DNA from: an uncultured Faecalibacterium sp.
Lineage (GTDB): Bacteria; Bacillota; Clostridia; Oscillospirales; Ruminococcaceae
Assembly (NCBI GenBank): GCA_934533135.1
Contig: CAKTBG010000039.1
Span: 1 to 5,513, forward strand
Direction of reading: 5' to 3'
DNA length: 5,513 nt
Within the stretch, counting starts at the first letter, position 1, and each line of letters opens with the position of its first letter. The translations under genes and the position numbers were made by a program. This document shows positions 1 through 5,440 of the stretch, piece by piece. The notes under the pieces are model-generated. The model saw nothing but the letters and a program-made list of their open reading frames with translations, searched no databases and was not told the origin of the DNA.

Positions 1-34
1 CGATCATATCAAGGGTCTTTTCGCTCTGTTCCAT
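1..34 (-). CDS. 5' end of an unidentified gene, cut by the window edge
   Basis: Only the first 11 codons are visible, reading MEQSEKTLDMI, with the ATG at 34-32 on the minus strand. Support comes from its setting. An AAAGGA Shine-Dalgarno-like stretch lies about 10 nt upstream, and a convincing promoter with an extended -10 lies about 85 nt upstream. The gene points the same way as rlmH but has its own promoter, so it is probably a separate transcription unit. Eleven residues are too few to name a family. The polar start shows no signal peptide or membrane segment in the visible part. Confidence 0.55.
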   Translation of the reverse strand, partial: MEQSEKTLDMI

Positions 35-119
35 TGTAATAACATCCTTTCCGTCCGCGGCTGGCTTGCCGTGTCGTTTGTGTTGTTTCGGGCAGCTTTC
101 CCCACTGCCGCGTATTTTT

Positions 120-148
120 ATAATATCATGTTTTGCGGAGGGTGTAAA
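120..148 (-). promoter_or_regulatory. sigma70-type promoter with extended -10 for the gene at the left edge
   Basis: On the minus strand the -35 is TTTACA (148-143), followed by a 17-nt spacer and the -10 TATTAT (125-120). Each hexamer matches the consensus at five of six positions. The -10 is preceded by TGA, giving the extended -10 form TGnTATTAT. Transcription would begin near 113-111 and leave a leader of about 78 nt. The leader contains a possible hairpin at 91-109 (six pairs including one G-U, 7-nt loop). I recognise no known riboswitch in it. The -35 lies only about 10 nt from the palindromic repeat at 158-200. Confidence 0.65.
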
Positions 149-157
149 GAGCCCTCG

Positions 158-200
158 CCCTCTCAGTCACCTACGGTGACAGCTCTCCCAGAGGGAGAGC
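158..200. repeat. REP-like palindromic intergenic repeat with two adjacent hairpins
   Basis: Two perfect hairpins lie side by side: GTCACC-TAC-GGTGAC at 166-180 (6-bp stem, 3-nt loop) and GCTCTCCC-AGA-GGGAGAGC at 182-200 (8-bp stem, 3-nt loop). A competing pairing also exists, CCCTCT at 158-163 with AGAGGG at 190-195, which would enclose the first hairpin and break the second. The element sits between rlmH and the promoter of the next gene. From memory, closely similar short elements recur between genes in Faecalibacterium-type genomes. Only one copy is present here, so its repetitive nature is inferred. It has no clear U-tract on either side, so a terminator role is possible but not shown. 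Confidence 0.6.
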
Positions 201-215
201 CATTGGCAGGCCGGT

Positions 216-238
216 TTTGCTCCTGCTGACCGAGCAAA
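216..238 (-). other. weak hairpin just downstream of rlmH
   Basis: An inverted repeat, TTTGCTC at 216-222 with GAGCAAA at 232-238, forms a 7-bp stem with a 9-nt loop, 36 nt past the rlmH stop codon. In the minus-strand transcript it is not followed by a run of U, so it fails the usual test for an intrinsic terminator. It may protect the 3' end of the operon mRNA, or it may be chance. No other terminator for the operon is visible between 150 and 273. Confidence 0.25.
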
Positions 239-273
239 GTCTGATTTTGGGGAAGCGGCCGGGCCTTGTTCTC

Positions 274-759
274 TTACTTATGGTACTTCATACCCGCATT
301 GATGGTACAGGCGCGGTAGATCTGTTCGGTCAGGACAAGGCGCGCCAGCTGATGGGGCATGGTGATGCGCCCCATGCTGAACTTGAGAGCCGCCGCTTTT
401 TTTACCTCGTCGGACAGTCCGTGGGAAGAGCCGATGACAAAGGCCACATCCCCTGCGCCGCTGCCCGCACGGTCGGCAAGGAACTGCGCCAGCTCCTCGC
501 TGGAGATCTGCCTGCCCTCGATGCACAGGGCAACGAGAGCCGCCCCCTTGCGGACATTGGCGAGGATGGCTCTGCCCTCTTTGTCGAGGGCTTTTTTCAC
601 CACGGCGTCCGAGGCGTTTTTCTCTTCGATCTTCTCTTCCGGCAGCTCCAGGATCCGGAAGTTTGCAAAGGCCGCCAGCCGTTTCTGGTATTCGGCCACG
701 CCCTCGGCAAAGTATTTTGCGTTGAGCTTGCCGACACAGATCAGGTCAATATTCTGCAT
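274..759 (-). CDS. rlmH: RlmH, 23S rRNA (pseudouridine1915-N3)-methyltransferase
   Basis: RlmH is a cytoplasmic SPOUT-class enzyme that uses S-adenosylmethionine to methylate N3 of pseudouridine 1915 in helix 69 of 23S rRNA, acting on the assembled 70S ribosome. The 161-residue length fits the family (about 155-160). Visible signatures are an N-terminal strand IDLICVGKL (4-12), the SAM-binding stretch FVIGSSHGLSDEV (107-119), the trefoil-knot region ITMPHQLARLVLTEQIYRA (132-150) and the near-invariant C-terminal YHK (159-161). The usual second glycine of FVIGG is serine here (Ser111), a mild deviation. The ATG at 759-757 follows a GGGGGAAGGA Shine-Dalgarno-like stretch with a short spacer. 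The gene begins 13 nt after the parC-like stop and is most likely co-transcribed with the topoisomerase genes. Confidence 0.95.
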   Translation of the reverse strand: MQNIDLICVGKLNAKYFAEGVAEYQKRLAAFANFRILELPEEKIEEKNASDAVVKKALDKEGRAILANVRKGAALVALCIEGRQISSEELAQFLADRAGSGAGDVAFVIGSSHGLSDEVKKAAALKFSMGRITMPHQLARLVLTEQIYRACTINAGMKYHK

Positions 760-772
760 GGATCCTTCCCCC

Positions 773-3022
773 TCACAACAGGCTCATCTGCTCGCCCTCA
801 TCCTCCGCGCGGAGCAAAGCACCGGCAGCGGGCAGGCTGCGGACGCGGTAGCGATGGGGGTTGGCCAGCTCCAGCGTATCCGCCGGAACCACCGACTCGA
901 TGTGCTGGTTCTTTTTCAGGGTCACGACCGCCACGCCCTGACTGTCGCGGGTGGCCTTGGACGCGATCTGCGCCGTGCCCACCAGCAGCATCCGCCCCGC
1001 GCTGGTGCGGATGGCCAGTTCGCCCTCCTCGGCGCGGTAGAGCATCACGGCCAGCGGCTCCTTGTCGCAATAGGCTTTCAGCAGCTTGCGGCGGTTCTGC
1101 TTGGTGGCGTAGGAGGCCAGCGGGATCTTTGCGCATTTGCCGCTGGCAAAGAAGAAGTACATAAACCCGCTGTAATCGCCGGTAAGGACCATGGCGAGGA
1201 TGTTCTCGCCCTCGTCCATCCCGAGCCGCCCCGGGATAAAAATGCCCATCTGCGCCACCTTGCCGTCTTCCAGCTCCGCAAGGCGCACCTTGTACACCTG
1301 CTGCTTGTCGGTGAAGAAGAGTGCCTCGACATTGTTCCGGGTCTCGATCTGCTGGAGGATCTCGTCGCCCTCCTTCAGCTTGTGGGCACCGGCCGTGCGC
1401 AGGCTCTGGGGCGGGATCTTTTTCAGGTAGCCCTCCCGCGTGAAGAAGACTGTGACCGGGTAATCCGGCACCGCTTTCTCCTCCTGCCCGCCGTCGTCCT
1501 CCGGCAGATCATAGAGGATCTCGCTGCGGCGGGGCTGGCCGTATTTCTTGGCCACATCGTTCAGCTCGCTGATGATGATGCGGCGGATGCGGGCGGGCCG
1601 CGCCAGCACATCGTTCAGATCGGCGATGTCCTTTTCCAGCTGTTCGATCTCGCTGGTGCGCTTGAGGATGTATTCCCGGTTGAGGTGGCGGAGCTTGATC
1701 TCGGCCACATAGTCGGCCTGCACCTCGTCGATGCCGAACCCGATCATCAGGTTGGGAACGACCTCCGTTTCTTCCTCGGTGGTGCGGATGATTTTTATCG
1801 CTTTGTCGATGTCCAGCAGGATCGCCGCCAGACCCTGCAGCAGGTGGAGACGCTTTTCCTTGCCGTGGAGGTCGTAGTAGGTGCGGCGGCGGACACACTC
1901 GGTGCGGAACGCCGCCCACTCTTTCAGGATCTCCCGCACGCCCATGACCCGGGGCTGGCCGGACACCAGAATGTTGAAGTTGCAGCTGAAGCTGTCCTCC
2001 AGCGGGGTGGTCTTGAAGAGTTTGGCCATCAGCTTGTCGGCGTCCACGCCCCGCTTGAGGTCGAGGGTCAGCTTAAGGCCGTTCAGGTCGGTCTCGTCGC
2101 GCATATCGCTGATCTCTTTGATCTTGCCGGCCTTGACCAGCTCGGCGATCTTGTCCATGATGGCTTCGACCGTGGTGGTGGGCGGGATCTGCGTGATCTC
2201 GATCATGTTCTCGCCCGGCACAACATTGTACCTCGCCCGCACCTTGACGCTGCCGCGGCCGTTCTCGAAGATCTCCCGCATCTGGGCTTCATCGTAAAGG
2301 ATCTGGCCGCCGCCCACGAAATCCGGTGCCGGCATGGTGGTGCCGATGTCGTGGTGCTCGTCCTTCATCAGAGCCACCGTCGTGGCGCACAGCTCGGCCA
2401 GATTGAACGAACAGATGTTGCAGGCCATACCGACCGCGATGCCCAGCGTGTTGTTGGCCAGAATGGTCGGGAAGGTCACGGGCAGCAACGTCGGCTCGGT
2501 GGTGGTGCCGTCGTAGTTGGGCACAAAATCGACCGTCTCCTTGTCGATATCCCGGAACAGCTCTTCGCAGACGCCCTCGAGCTTGGCCTCGGTGTAACGG
2601 GCGGCCGCGCAGGACATATCCCGGCTGTACGCCTTGCCGAAGTTGCCCTTGCTGTCCACATAGGGCACCAGCAGGCTCTCGTTGCCGCGGCCCATGCGCA
2701 CCATGGTATCGTAGATGGCGGCGTCGCCGTGGGGGTTCAGGTGCATGGTGCTGCCGACGATGTTGGCCGACTTGGTCCGCGCCCCCTTGATCAGCCCCAT
2801 CCCGTACATTGTATAGAGCAGCTTGCGGTGCGCCGGTTTGAAGCCGTCGATCTCCGGCAGTGCGCGGCTGACAATGACGCTCATCGCATAGGGCATGTAG
2901 TTCGTTTCCAGCGTGCGGGTAATGGGATCTTCCAGCACGCTGCCTGCATTCAAAATCTCAACGCCCTCGCCCAGCTGCGGGCGGACGGGCTTTGTGGTTT
3001 TTTTGGTTGTTTTTCTTGGCAT
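773..3022 (-). CDS. parC: type IIA DNA topoisomerase subunit A, ParC-like (topoisomerase IV type)
   Basis: This is the DNA breakage-reunion subunit (749 aa), which cuts both strands and stays linked to the 5' ends through a tyrosine. After a basic, disordered start (1-20) comes the winged-helix core: ETNYMPYAMSVIVSRALP (39-56), the quinolone-pocket helix NPHGDAAIYDTMVRM (96-110) and the active site AAARYTE (139-145) with Arg142 and Tyr143. The tower and coiled-coil follow to about residue 500. A linker near 505-520 leads to a beta-propeller domain (about 520-730). I find no GyrA box (QRRGG[KR]G); the nearest stretch is SLRTAGAHKLKEGDE (540-554), which argues for topo IV-like rather than supercoiling activity. 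The position matching E. coli GyrA Ser83 is Ala101; the Asp87 match is Asp105. The start is supported by GAGGA about 9 nt upstream. The gene lies 38 nt after the B subunit. Databases may label it gyrase A or topo IV A; the subunit family is certain, the symbol less so. Confidence 0.93.
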   Translation of the reverse strand: MPRKTTKKTTKPVRPQLGEGVEILNAGSVLEDPITRTLETNYMPYAMSVIVSRALPEIDGFKPAHRKLLYTMYGMGLIKGARTKSANIVGSTMHLNPHGDAAIYDTMVRMGRGNESLLVPYVDSKGNFGKAYSRDMSCAAARYTEAKLEGVCEELFRDIDKETVDFVPNYDGTTTEPTLLPVTFPTILANNTLGIAVGMACNICSFNLAELCATTVALMKDEHHDIGTTMPAPDFVGGGQILYDEAQMREIFENGRGSVKVRARYNVVPGENMIEITQIPPTTTVEAIMDKIAELVKAGKIKEISDMRDETDLNGLKLTLDLKRGVDADKLMAKLFKTTPLEDSFSCNFNILVSGQPRVMGVREILKEWAAFRTECVRRRTYYDLHGKEKRLHLLQGLAAILLDIDKAIKIIRTTEEETEVVPNLMIGFGIDEVQADYVAEIKLRHLNREYILKRTSEIEQLEKDIADLNDVLARPARIRRIIISELNDVAKKYGQPRRSEILYDLPEDDGGQEEKAVPDYPVTVFFTREGYLKKIPPQSLRTAGAHKLKEGDEILQQIETRNNVEALFFTDKQQVYKVRLAELEDGKVAQMGIFIPGRLGMDEGENILAMVLTGDYSGFMYFFFASGKCAKIPLASYATKQNRRKLLKAYCDKEPLAVMLYRAEEGELAIRTSAGRMLLVGTAQIASKATRDSQGVAVVTLKKNQHIESVVPADTLELANPHRYRVRSLPAAGALLRAEDEGEQMSLL

Positions 3023-3060
3023 TCTTTCTATCCTCTATTCCGATCAACAGCTGCTTCGTC

Positions 3061-5052
3061 TCAGCTCACGTCCAGATCATCCAGATACTCTGCGCCGTGC
3101 TCCGCGATGTGCTCCTTGCGGCCGGCGAGGTTGTCGCCCAGCAGGACGTCAAAGACCTTTGCCGTCTCCAGCACATCCGTCGGCATGACCTTGATGAGGC
3201 GGCGGCTCTCCGGGTTCATGGTGGTCAGCCACATCATTTCGGGGTCATTCTCGCCCAGACCTTTCGACCGCTGGATGGTGTACTTTTTCTCGCCGATCTC
3301 CTCGAGGAAGGTGGCCTTCTCCGGCTCGGTGTAGGCAAAGTAGGTGCGGTCCTTGGTGGTGATCTCGTACAGCGGCGACTCCGCAATGTAGACATAGCCC
3401 TCGTTGATCAGGGTGGGCGTCAGGCGGTAGAGCATGGTCAGCACAAGGGTGCGGATCTGATACCCATCCACGTCGGCATCGGTGCAGATGACGATCTTGT
3501 TGAAGCGCAGGTTGTCGAGGTTGAAGGTCGCCAGCTCCTTGTTGTGCTTGCCGCCCAGCTCCACGCCGCAGCCCATGACCTTGATCAGATCCACGATGAC
3601 GTCCGATTTGAAGATGCGGGCGTAATCGGCTTTCAGGCAGTTCAGGATCTTGCCGCGGATGGGCATGATGGCCTGATATTCGCTGTCGCGGCTGGTCTTG
3701 ACCGCGCCCATAGCCGAATCGCCCTCGACGATGTACAGCTCCCGGCGGGAGGCATCCTTGGTGCGGCAGTCCACGAATTTCTGCACCCGGTTGGCCAGAT
3801 CGATCTGGGTGGAGAGGGTCTTTTTGATGCTCTGGCGGGTCTTTTCGGCGTGCTCGCGGCTCTGCTTGTTGACCAGCACCTGCTGGCAGATCTTCTGCGC
3901 CTCCTCAGGTTTCTCGAGGAAATAGACCTCGAGATAGTGCTTGAGGAAGTCGGTCATGGCCTGCGAGACGAACTTGTTGGTGATGGCCTTCTTGGTCTGG
4001 TTCTCATAGCTGGTGCGGGTGGAAAAGCTGGACGAGACATAGACCAGACAGTCCTGCACATCCTGAAAGCTGATGGAGCTTTCGCCTTTCTTGTAGAGGT
4101 TCTTGTCTTTCAGGTATTTGTTGATCTGGTAGACAAACGCCGTGCGGACGGCGTGCTCCGGGCTGCCGCCGTGCTCCAGCCAGGAAGAGTTGTGGTAGTA
4201 TTCCAGCATCTGCACTTTATTGGAAAAGCAGAATGCCGCACTCATCTTTACCTTATATTCGGGCTGATCCTCGCGGTCCTTGCCGGACGCCTCGCTCTCA
4301 CAGCTGAACACCGGCGTCAGGCTGTCCTCGCCGGCGACCTCGGCCACATAGTCGGAGATGCCGTGCGCGTAGCACCAGCTCTCCTTCCACGCCTTGCCGG
4401 TGGCAGGGTCTTTTTCCTTCTCATCGGTGAAGTTCAGGGTCAGCCCTGCATTGACCACGGCCTGACGGCGCAGCACATCCTTATAGTAGCTGCCGGGAAC
4501 GTCGATGTCGGTAAACACCTCGTCGTCCGGCTTCCAGTGGATGATGCTGCCCGTCCGCCGCCCCTTGTAAGGCTCCTTCTGCAGGCCGCCGACGTTCTCG
4601 CCCTTCTGGAAATCAAGGTGGTAGTGGTATCCGTCGCGGTAGATGTCGGCGGTCATCCACGCCGACGAATACTGGGTGGCGCACAGACCCAGACCGTTCA
4701 GACCCAGACTGAACTCGTAGTTGTCCTCGCCCTCGCCGTATTTGCCGCCCGCGTACATCTCGCAGAACAGCAGCTCCCAGTTGTACCGCCCCTCGCCGTT
4801 GTTCCAGTCCACGGGCATTCCGCGGCCGAAGTCCTCGACGATGACGCTTCCGTCCTTGCAGCGGGTCACATTGATGACATTGCCATGCCCATCCCGGGCC
4901 TCGTCGATGGAGTTGGAGACGATCTCAAAGATCGAGTGGGCGCAGCCGTCTACACCGTCCGAGCCGAAGATGACGGCCGGACGCTTGCGCACACGGTCGG
5001 CACCCTTTAAAGAAGTAATGCTTTCGTTGCCATATTCCTGTTTTCTTGCCAT
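3061..5052 (-). CDS. parE: type IIA DNA topoisomerase subunit B, ParE-like (topoisomerase IV type)
   Basis: This is the ATPase and metal-binding subunit (663 aa), the partner of the A subunit encoded downstream. The GHKL ATPase shows catalytic Glu43 and Mg-binding Asn47 in EIVSNSIDEA, adenine-contacting Asp74 in EDFGRGMP, the glycine lid GLNGLG (117-122) and the transducer QTK loop with Lys354 (QTKKAIT, 352-358). The Toprim domain has EGDSAMGA (443-450), DADVDG (525-530) and SKGLGENDPEMMW (596-608), followed by NPESRRL (613-619). Several normally fixed positions differ: RPAVIFG for RPGMYIG, EGDSAMG for EGDSAGG, and YQIRTL for SHIRTL. The catalytic acidic residues are all kept, so the enzyme should be active. 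I chose the ATG at 5052-5050 because MARKQEYGNES is the family-like start and GGGAGG lies 6 nt upstream. A longer reading frame to 5118 begins at the predicted transcription start and is unlikely to be used. Confidence 0.93.
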   Translation of the reverse strand: MARKQEYGNESITSLKGADRVRKRPAVIFGSDGVDGCAHSIFEIVSNSIDEARDGHGNVINVTRCKDGSVIVEDFGRGMPVDWNNGEGRYNWELLFCEMYAGGKYGEGEDNYEFSLGLNGLGLCATQYSSAWMTADIYRDGYHYHLDFQKGENVGGLQKEPYKGRRTGSIIHWKPDDEVFTDIDVPGSYYKDVLRRQAVVNAGLTLNFTDEKEKDPATGKAWKESWCYAHGISDYVAEVAGEDSLTPVFSCESEASGKDREDQPEYKVKMSAAFCFSNKVQMLEYYHNSSWLEHGGSPEHAVRTAFVYQINKYLKDKNLYKKGESSISFQDVQDCLVYVSSSFSTRTSYENQTKKAITNKFVSQAMTDFLKHYLEVYFLEKPEEAQKICQQVLVNKQSREHAEKTRQSIKKTLSTQIDLANRVQKFVDCRTKDASRRELYIVEGDSAMGAVKTSRDSEYQAIMPIRGKILNCLKADYARIFKSDVIVDLIKVMGCGVELGGKHNKELATFNLDNLRFNKIVICTDADVDGYQIRTLVLTMLYRLTPTLINEGYVYIAESPLYEITTKDRTYFAYTEPEKATFLEEIGEKKYTIQRSKGLGENDPEMMWLTTMNPESRRLIKVMPTDVLETAKVFDVLLGDNLAGRKEHIAEHGAEYLDDLDVS

Positions 5053-5058
5053 GCTTAT

Positions 5059-5064
5059 CCTCCC
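5059..5064 (-). promoter_or_regulatory. Shine-Dalgarno that fixes the parE-like start
   Basis: The minus strand reads GGGAGG followed by 6 nt and then ATG. The near-perfect anti-16S match and good spacing decide in favour of the start at 5052 over the upstream in-frame ATG at 5118-5116. Confidence 0.85.
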
Positions 5065-5086
5065 GGCATCCCGCACCCTGCGTTGG

Positions 5087-5100
5087 GCGGCAGACGCCGC
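5087..5100 (-). other. small hairpin in the parE-like mRNA leader
   Basis: GCGGC-GTCT-GCCGC on the minus strand forms a 5-bp all-GC stem with a 4-nt loop. It lies about 13-15 nt inside the predicted 5' end of the mRNA and 22 nt upstream of the Shine-Dalgarno. It could stabilise the 5' end of the transcript. No T-run follows, so it is not an attenuator by itself. Confidence 0.35.
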
Positions 5101-5120
5101 TTTTGCTCTGTTTCCCAATT

Positions 5121-5149
5121 ATTAAACCATAGGTTGTTATCAATGTCAA
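5121..5149 (-). promoter_or_regulatory. sigma70-type promoter for the parE-parC-rlmH operon
   Basis: On the minus strand a perfect -35 TTGACA (5149-5144) is followed by a 17-nt spacer and the -10 TTTAAT (5126-5121), a five-of-six match to TATAAT. Predicted transcription starts near 5115-5113 and gives a leader of about 62 nt before the parE ATG. No comparable promoter was seen in the short gaps before parC or rlmH, which fits a single transcript. Confidence 0.75.
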
Positions 5150-5166
5150 ATTCAAATGTTTCTCCC

Positions 5167-5185
5167 GGCGGCAGAAGAAGCCGCC
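5167..5185. other. GC-rich hairpin upstream of the parE-like promoter
   Basis: GGCGGC at 5167-5172 and GCCGCC at 5180-5185 form a perfect 6-bp stem around a 7-nt AGAAGAA loop. A second CCGCC at 5191-5195 could pair instead. It lies between the two divergent promoters, about 18 nt upstream of the parE -35, so neither promoter would transcribe it. A DNA-level role (boundary or protein site) or an unseen transcript is possible. Confidence 0.35.
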
Positions 5186-5206
5186 AACGGCCGCCCTCTT
5201 ATTCTA

Positions 5207-5221
5207 GCCGAATTATTCGGC
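5207..5221. other. 15-bp palindrome GCCGAATTATTCGGC, operator-like
   Basis: The perfect inverted repeat GCCGAA-TTA-TTCGGC has 6-bp arms and a 3-nt centre. It lies in the divergent intergenic region outside both predicted transcripts, so a protein-binding site is more natural than an RNA hairpin. On the minus strand it is followed directly by TAGAAT, a -10-like hexamer, but the matching -35 is poor. I cannot name a regulator. Confidence 0.35.
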
Positions 5222-5263
5222 GTTTGCACGCGATTTTGAGGGAAATTTTCATTTTTTTCAAAA

Positions 5264-5298
5264 AAATTTGAAATTACCCCTTTACAAATTTCAAATTT
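5264..5298. repeat. AT-rich 12-bp inverted repeat over the tRNA promoter
   Basis: AAATTTGAAATT at 5264-5275 is matched perfectly by AATTTCAAATTT at 5287-5298, with 11 nt between the arms. The gap holds the -35 hexamer of the tRNA promoter, and the right arm fills most of its spacer. Just upstream are runs of seven T and seven A around a single C (5252-5266), the kind of A-tract DNA that acts as an UP element at stable-RNA promoters. The symmetry may be regulatory or a by-product of AT-rich composition. Confidence 0.5.
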
Positions 5299-5308
5299 CG
5301 GGTATAAT
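5281..5308 (+). promoter_or_regulatory. promoter of the tRNA-Phe/tRNA-Gly transcript
   Basis: A -35 TTTACA (5281-5286) and a perfect -10 TATAAT (5303-5308) are separated by 16 nt. Transcription would begin near 5315, about 10 nt before the mature tRNA-Phe 5' end, as expected for a short leader removed by RNase P. The AT-rich upstream stretch fits an UP element. Confidence 0.75.
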
Positions 5309-5324
5309 AATCATCGTCCGGTGC

Positions 5325-5400
5325 GCCTCTGTAGCTCAGTCGGTAGAGCAGGGGACTGAAAATCCCCGTGTCATTGGTTCGATTCCGATCGGAGGCACCA
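5325..5400 (+). tRNA. tRNA-Phe (anticodon GAA), CCA encoded
   Basis: A full cloverleaf can be drawn in 76 nt. The acceptor GCCTCTG (5325-5331) pairs with CGGAGGC (5390-5396), with one G-U pair. The D stem is GCTC/GAGC with loop AGTCGGTA. The anticodon stem GGGGA/TCCCC carries the loop CTGAAAA with GAA at 5358-5360. The variable loop is GTGTC. The T stem ATTGG/CCGAT carries loop TTCGATT. The discriminator is A5397, and CCA is encoded at 5398-5400. It delivers phenylalanine to UUU and UUC codons. Confidence 0.97.
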
Positions 5401-5404
5401 CCAT

Positions 5405-5437
5405 TATGATGAATCAGGATTTTCCTTCTTCATCATA
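5405..5437 (+). other. hairpin in the spacer between the two tRNAs
   Basis: TATGATGAA (5405-5413) pairs perfectly with TTCATCATA (5429-5437). After a 2x2 internal loop, AGGA (5416-5419) pairs with TCCT (5423-5426) around a TTT loop. The structure fills nearly the whole 40-nt spacer. It is not followed by a U-run, so it is more likely a processing or spacer structure in the tRNA precursor than a terminator. Confidence 0.5.
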
Positions 5438-5440
5438 TCT

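Noticed and set aside
182..238. Intrinsic terminator for the parE-parC-rlmH operon
   Set aside because: Good stems exist at 182-200 and 216-238, but neither is followed by a run of U in the minus-strand transcript, so I do not call a terminator.
217..1164. 315-codon plus-strand open frame over rlmH and the end of the ParC-like gene
   Set aside because: It is antisense to rlmH, which has full family signatures; its later part is Pro/Arg/Ser-rich out-of-frame translation of GC-rich DNA.
359..3334. 991-codon plus-strand open frame opposite the ParC-like gene
   Set aside because: It is codon-aligned antisense to a gene with clear topoisomerase motifs and is open only because that gene avoids TTA, CTA and TCA. 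Its translation shows no recognisable family and is rich in H, D, V and L, as expected for an antisense product.
2992..5010. 672-codon plus-strand open frame opposite the ParE-like gene
   Set aside because: It is an antisense shadow of the same kind. It ends exactly at the complement of the single TTA codon (Leu15) of the real gene.
5053..5118. 22-residue N-terminal extension of the ParE-like protein
   Set aside because: Its ATG coincides with the predicted transcription start and lacks leader space for a ribosome site, whereas the ATG at 5052 has GGGAGG at 6 nt and gives the family-like start.
5268..5308. TTGAAA at 5268-5273 as the -35 of the tRNA promoter
   Set aside because: The spacing to TATAAT would be 29 nt, far too long; TTTACA at 5281-5286 with 16 nt fits.
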